A DNA stretch of 64,000 bases from Bradyrhizobium sp. AZCC 2176 (lineage in GTDB: Bacteria; Pseudomonadota; Alphaproteobacteria; Rhizobiales; Xanthobacteraceae). This document shows, one piece after another, positions 60,741-64,000 of this stretch (position 1 is the first letter of the stretch; the number at the start of each line of letters is the position of its first letter). The stretch covers positions 3,561,501 to 3,625,500 of the forward strand of contig NZ_JAZHRX010000001.1 of the NCBI RefSeq assembly GCF_036924645.1. Direction: 5' to 3'. A program made the position numbers and the translations under genes. The notes under the pieces are model-generated. The model worked only from the letters and a program-made list of their open reading frames with translations, ran no database searches and had not been told where the DNA came from.

Positions 60741-61526
60741 TCAAACCTTCTCCCTTACAAACCTGTTCCGCAGCGTGCCGATCCCGGTGATGTCGATCTC
60801 GACGACGTCGCCAGCTTTCAGATTGGGCGAGGCGCCGTCGGTGCCCATCCAGATCACGTCGCCCGGCGACAGCGTGAAATACCTGGTGAGCTCGACGAGG
60901 AACGGCACGATGCCGAAGATCATGTCGTTGGTGCGGAAGCGGCCGGTCTCCTCGCCGTTGACCCGGATCACGGTTTCCATCTTGTCGAGATCGACTGATG
61001 TTTCGATCCACGGCCCCATCGGCTTGAAGGTGTCGGCGTTCTTGGAACGCCACAGGCTGCGGTCGGCTTTTTGCCAGCTGCGCTCGCTGACGTCGTTGCC
61101 GATGGTGTAGCCGAACACGCAATCCATCGCGTTGGCTTCGGTGAGGTGCTTTGCCCGCTTGCCGATCACGACCACGAGTTCGCCCTCGTAGTGAATCTTC
61201 TCGGTCGCGGTCGCCGGAATCACCACGTCCTCGTCGTGCGCGATCAGCGCGTTCTGGGCGCGATAGCCGATCTCGGGGCGATCGGGCACGTTGGGCACCG
61301 TGCCGGCCTTGTCGGCGGCCTCTTTCAGATGCTTGAGATAATTCAGTCCGACGCAATAGAAGGTGCGCGGGATCAGCGGCAGCTCGACCTTGACATCGTT
61401 CAGCGCATGCGACTGCGGCCCGCGCTGCCATTCGCCGAACGGATCGCCGTCGACGGCGATCACGCGCTCGCCCTCGACAATGCCCCAGGACGTTTTGCCG
61501 GCGGCGGTGAATTTCAACCAACGCAT
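60741..61526 (-). CDS. fumarylacetoacetate hydrolase (FAH) family protein
   Basis: A 261-residue Mg-dependent enzyme. The fold signatures are FYCVGLNYLKHLKEA, RPEIGYRAQNALIAHDEDVVIP, the metal-binding EGELVVVIGKRAKHL and IGNDVSERSWQ, and GDVIWMGTDGASPNLKAGDVVEI near the end. FAH-family enzymes cleave C-C bonds in beta-diketo acids or act as hydratases and decarboxylases in aromatic degradation. AGAGGAAACC precedes the ATG at 61526. It is the last gene of a three-gene minus-strand operon with the monooxygenase and the Ldh-type dehydrogenase, 11 bp after the former. Confidence 0.9.
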   Translation of the reverse strand: MRWLKFTAAGKTSWGIVEGERVIAVDGDPFGEWQRGPQSHALNDVKVELPLIPRTFYCVGLNYLKHLKEAADKAGTVPNVPDRPEIGYRAQNALIAHDEDVVIPATATEKIHYEGELVVVIGKRAKHLTEANAMDCVFGYTIGNDVSERSWQKADRSLWRSKNADTFKPMGPWIETSVDLDKMETVIRVNGEETGRFRTNDMIFGIVPFLVELTRYFTLSPGDVIWMGTDGASPNLKAGDVVEIDITGIGTLRNRFVREKV

Positions 61527-61537
61527 GTGGTTTCCTC

Positions 61538-62905
61538 TTATTCGGCCGCGGCCTGCGGGCTGGTTTTCCAGGCGCCGGCAGCAGGCCGCGCCAAGCCGAG
61601 ATTCTCGCGCAGCGTCTTGCCGGCGTAATCCTTGTGAAACAGACCGCGGCGCTGCAATTCCGGCACGATGTGCTGGACGAAATCGGCATAGGAGCCCGGC
61701 ACGATGGTAGCTGCGATGACAAAGCCGTCGCAGCCGCGCTCGACGAACATCTCCTCGAGCTTGTCCGCGATCTCTTTCGGGCCGCCGACGATCGCGTCCT
61801 GCACCTGGCCGCGGCCGGAGAAGGTGACGAAGTCTCGCGCGCTGGGATTGGTCTTGCCTGAATTCTTGAGCACGCCGTCGCGGATCCCCAGGATACCCTG
61901 CATGCTCTTGAGCTCTTCTGTTGTCAGCGGCTCGTCGAGCGGTTTTGACGCGAAGTCGTAGTTCAGGGCCTCCGCGAGCAGCGACAGCGCGTCGATCTGC
62001 AGCGGCAACTTGTTGATGACAGCCATCTTGTCCTCGGCCTCGGCCTTGGTTGCGCCGCAGACGGGCGTGGTGAGGTTGCAGAGGAACATCTGGTCGGGAT
62101 CGCGGCCGGCTTTCGCCGCTTCGTTGCGGACCGCTGCATAGCCCTCCTTGGCAGCGGCCACGTTGCGCGCGGCGGTGAAGATCACCTCGCCCCATCGCCC
62201 CGCAAAGCGCTGGCCGCGGCCGGACGCGCCGGCCTGAATGATAACGGGATGGCCCTGCGCCGAGCGCGGCACGGTGAACGGACCGCGCGACTTGAAGAAT
62301 TGGCCCTTGTGGTCGAGCCGCTTCACCTTGGACGGATCGGCGAAGCGGCCGCTCTTCTTGTCCATGATCAGCGAGCCGTCTTCCCAGGTGTCCCAATGGC
62401 CGAGCACGACTTCCATGAACTCGTCGGCGCGATCGTAGCGAAAGTCGTGTTCGAGATGGGCATCCTTGCCCATGTTGTGGGCCTCGCCGTCATTGAGCGA
62501 GGTGACGACATTCCAGCCTGCGCGTCCGCCGGACATCAGATCGAGAGTGGCGAAGCGGCGTGCGACGTCGAACGGCTCGTAGTAGGTGGTCGAGCAGGTC
62601 GACCCCAACCCGAGCTTTTCGGTGACCATGCCCATCGTGGTCAGCACGATCAGCGGGTCCATCTTCACGCAGCGGATGCCGTATTCGACGGTATGGGCGT
62701 GGTCGTTGCCATAGCGGTCCGGCATCGCCAGGCGGTCGTCGAAGAAGGCCATGTGAAACTTGCCGGCTTCGAGAATCCGGGCGATCTCCTGGTAGTAGTC
62801 GGCCGACATCGAATCGTCGCGCGATTCCGGATGCCGCCACGAACTCGGCAGATTGGTGCAGTTCTGCGCCTGCAGGAATCCCACCAGCGCCATTTGCCGC
62901 GTCAT
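61538..62905 (-). CDS. NtaA/SnaA/DszA-family flavin-dependent monooxygenase (copy 2)
   Basis: A 455-residue LLM-class enzyme using FMNH2 supplied by a reductase. Signatures are LVGFLQAQNCTNLPSSWRHPES, FHMAFFDDRLAMPDRYGN, LDLMSGGRAGWNVVTSLND, FRYDRADEFMEVVLGHWDTWED, VIIQAGASGRGQRFAGRWGE and DFVQHIVPELQRRGLF. The catalytic frame is intact and AAGGAG precedes the ATG. It is the middle gene of the operon. Substrates in the family are sulfones, aminopolycarboxylates and thioethers; the FAH and Ldh-type neighbours point to degradation of a carboxylated compound. Confidence 0.92.
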   Translation of the reverse strand: MTRQMALVGFLQAQNCTNLPSSWRHPESRDDSMSADYYQEIARILEAGKFHMAFFDDRLAMPDRYGNDHAHTVEYGIRCVKMDPLIVLTTMGMVTEKLGLGSTCSTTYYEPFDVARRFATLDLMSGGRAGWNVVTSLNDGEAHNMGKDAHLEHDFRYDRADEFMEVVLGHWDTWEDGSLIMDKKSGRFADPSKVKRLDHKGQFFKSRGPFTVPRSAQGHPVIIQAGASGRGQRFAGRWGEVIFTAARNVAAAKEGYAAVRNEAAKAGRDPDQMFLCNLTTPVCGATKAEAEDKMAVINKLPLQIDALSLLAEALNYDFASKPLDEPLTTEELKSMQGILGIRDGVLKNSGKTNPSARDFVTFSGRGQVQDAIVGGPKEIADKLEEMFVERGCDGFVIAATIVPGSYADFVQHIVPELQRRGLFHKDYAGKTLRENLGLARPAAGAWKTSPQAAAE

Positions 62906-62935
62906 GCCGTTCTCCTTGTGGGCGTGGATTCGATT

Positions 62936-63988
62936 TCATTTCAGGTCGAGGTCAGTGGCGAGCTTGTAGTCGGTGGCGAGCGCCTTCAATTTGTCCCAGG
63001 TGGCGTCCTCGACCTCGATGCCGTCGCGCCGGCGCTGTTGTTCGCGGATGTGCTCGATCTCGCCGGGGTAGAACACGCCGGGCGAACCTTCGGACGGCGG
63101 CGTCGATTTCAAATAGCGCGCGAACTCGCCGACCTCCTTCTCGAAATCCTTCAGGGGACGGAAGGCGGCGACGTTGAACACCGCCATGAAGCATCCGTCG
63201 TTGTGACGGCCGGTCGGCTCGACGCCAAAGCCTAAGCCCGTGAGCAGGCCGCACAGCACCTCGACCATGGCGGCGAGGCCGCTTCCCTTGTAGCCCTCGC
63301 TGCCGCCTAGCGGCAGCAGCGCGCCGCCCTTGCGATACTGCGTGGGATCGGTGGTGTGCCGTCCTTCCGCGTCGATGATCCACCCCTGCGGGATCTGTTC
63401 GCCACGTGCGACCGAGAGCGCGATCTTGCCGGCCGCGACCGCCGAGGTCGCCATATCCAGATAGAACGGCGCCTCGAGATCCGATGGCACCGCGATCGAG
63501 ATCGGATTGGTGCCGAGCCTCGCCTCGCGGCCGCCGAACGGAGCGACGTGTTTCGGCGAGCGGCCGGAATCGGCGGTGGCAATGCCGATCATGCCCGCCC
63601 GCATCGCCATCAGCGGGTAGGCGGCGAGCCGCCCGACATGGCTCTGCCGGAACACCGTGCAGGCGGCGACGTTAGCTGTTTTCGCCTTTTCGATCGTCAG
63701 TGCCATCGCCTTGGCATTGACGTGGAAGCCAAAACCCCAATGACCGTCGATCACCGTCGTAGTTGGCGATTCCTGGACGATGGTCCATTTGGCGCCGGGC
63801 ACGATATGGCCGGCCTTGATGCGGTCGATATAGGTCGGGATCGCGATCACGCCGTGCGAGTCATGGCCGGCAAGGTTGGCGTTGACGCAGCCGACCGCTA
63901 CCGCATCGGCTTCCTCCTCCGACGCGCCGGCGGCCTTGAGCAGCGCCGCGCCGATGCGCGTGAGACGGTCGGCCTGGACCATCGGCAT
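62936..63988 (-). CDS. Ldh-family NAD(P)-dependent oxidoreductase (malate/L-lactate/ureidoglycolate dehydrogenase type)
   Basis: A 350-residue cytoplasmic enzyme of the type-2 malate/L-lactate dehydrogenase family. Visible are the N-terminal AVAVGCVNANLAGHDSHGV (catalytic His), HVGRLAAYPLMA, GTNPISIAVP and GGSEGYKGSGLAAMVEVL. The fold differs from classical lactate dehydrogenases. GAGGAAATTCCC precedes the ATG at 63988, near the window edge, so the gene is complete but genes further upstream are not seen. It heads the visible part of the operon; the keto/hydroxy acid substrate is unknown. Confidence 0.92.
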   Translation of the reverse strand: MPMVQADRLTRIGAALLKAAGASEEEADAVAVGCVNANLAGHDSHGVIAIPTYIDRIKAGHIVPGAKWTIVQESPTTTVIDGHWGFGFHVNAKAMALTIEKAKTANVAACTVFRQSHVGRLAAYPLMAMRAGMIGIATADSGRSPKHVAPFGGREARLGTNPISIAVPSDLEAPFYLDMATSAVAAGKIALSVARGEQIPQGWIIDAEGRHTTDPTQYRKGGALLPLGGSEGYKGSGLAAMVEVLCGLLTGLGFGVEPTGRHNDGCFMAVFNVAAFRPLKDFEKEVGEFARYLKSTPPSEGSPGVFYPGEIEHIREQQRRRDGIEVEDATWDKLKALATDYKLATDLDLK

Positions 63989-64000
63989 GGGAATTTCCTC

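Noticed and set aside
60741..62396. One 551-codon minus-strand frame covering the FAH gene and part of the monooxygenase gene
   Set aside because: Only the part from ATG 61526 is the FAH protein; the upstream part is the wrong frame of the monooxygenase. A fusion is not supported.

Overview
The window reads as a chromosomal segment of a high-GC alphaproteobacterium, most likely Bradyrhizobium or a close relative. Reasons: many tripartite tricarboxylate transporter (TctC/Bug) binding proteins, three class III cyclase/TPR paralogues, a ROSE-type RNA thermometer ahead of a small heat-shock gene, a CpdR gene with its usual neighbours, and many dispersed palindromic intergenic repeats. This is inference from gene content; no database search was possible.

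Layout. 0-8.3 kb: alpha/beta hydrolase, small Hsp with RpoH-like promoter and ROSE element, lipase-like hydrolase, a PCP-motif protein, cyclase/TPR no. 1, LysE exporter, TauE-type permease divergent from a LysR regulator. 8.3-14 kb: three orphan TctC binding proteins and cyclase/TPR no. 2. 14-20 kb: isochorismatase-type hydrolase with hisN, a candidate structured small RNA, N-formylglutamate amidohydrolase, cpdR, tRNA-Val(GAC), a 95-bp direct repeat and cyclase/TPR no. 3. 19.8-25.9 kb: opgGH (osmoregulated periplasmic glucans), a small secreted protein and a flavoprotein dehydrogenase. 26.1-27.7 kb: a low-GC two-gene islet with a TIR-domain protein and an unknown partner, the best candidate for an undescribed (defence-like) system. 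27.9-31.3 kb: a frameshifted secreted-protein gene and an operon of two amidohydrolases plus a Rieske protein. 31.4-36.9 kb: a TetR regulator divergent from a PspA/YiaA/YiaA/GNAT-like/membrane-protein cluster, with three copies of one operator palindrome in the shared promoter; a candidate envelope-stress module. 37.1-38.7 kb: an IS110-family element. 38.7-46.8 kb: SDR, ModE-like regulator, Old Yellow Enzyme, GFA protein, ThDP enzyme, NtaA-type monooxygenase, M20 peptidase. 46.8-50 kb: a complete tctCBA operon. 50.2-57.3 kb: a D-amino acid module (dadA, LysR with a visible operator, gltIJKL-type ABC importer, D-amino acid aminotransferase). 57.4-64 kb: AhpD-like protein, serine hydrolase, membrane acyltransferase, and a catabolic operon (Ldh-type dehydrogenase, flavin monooxygenase, FAH hydrolase) ending at a truncated tctC remnant.

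Most of the region is catabolic and uptake capacity for organic acids, amino acids and xenobiotic-like compounds, with signalling cyclases and stress functions between. The departures from this background are the TIR islet, the TetR/PspA cluster, the IS110 element and the unassigned RNA gene.
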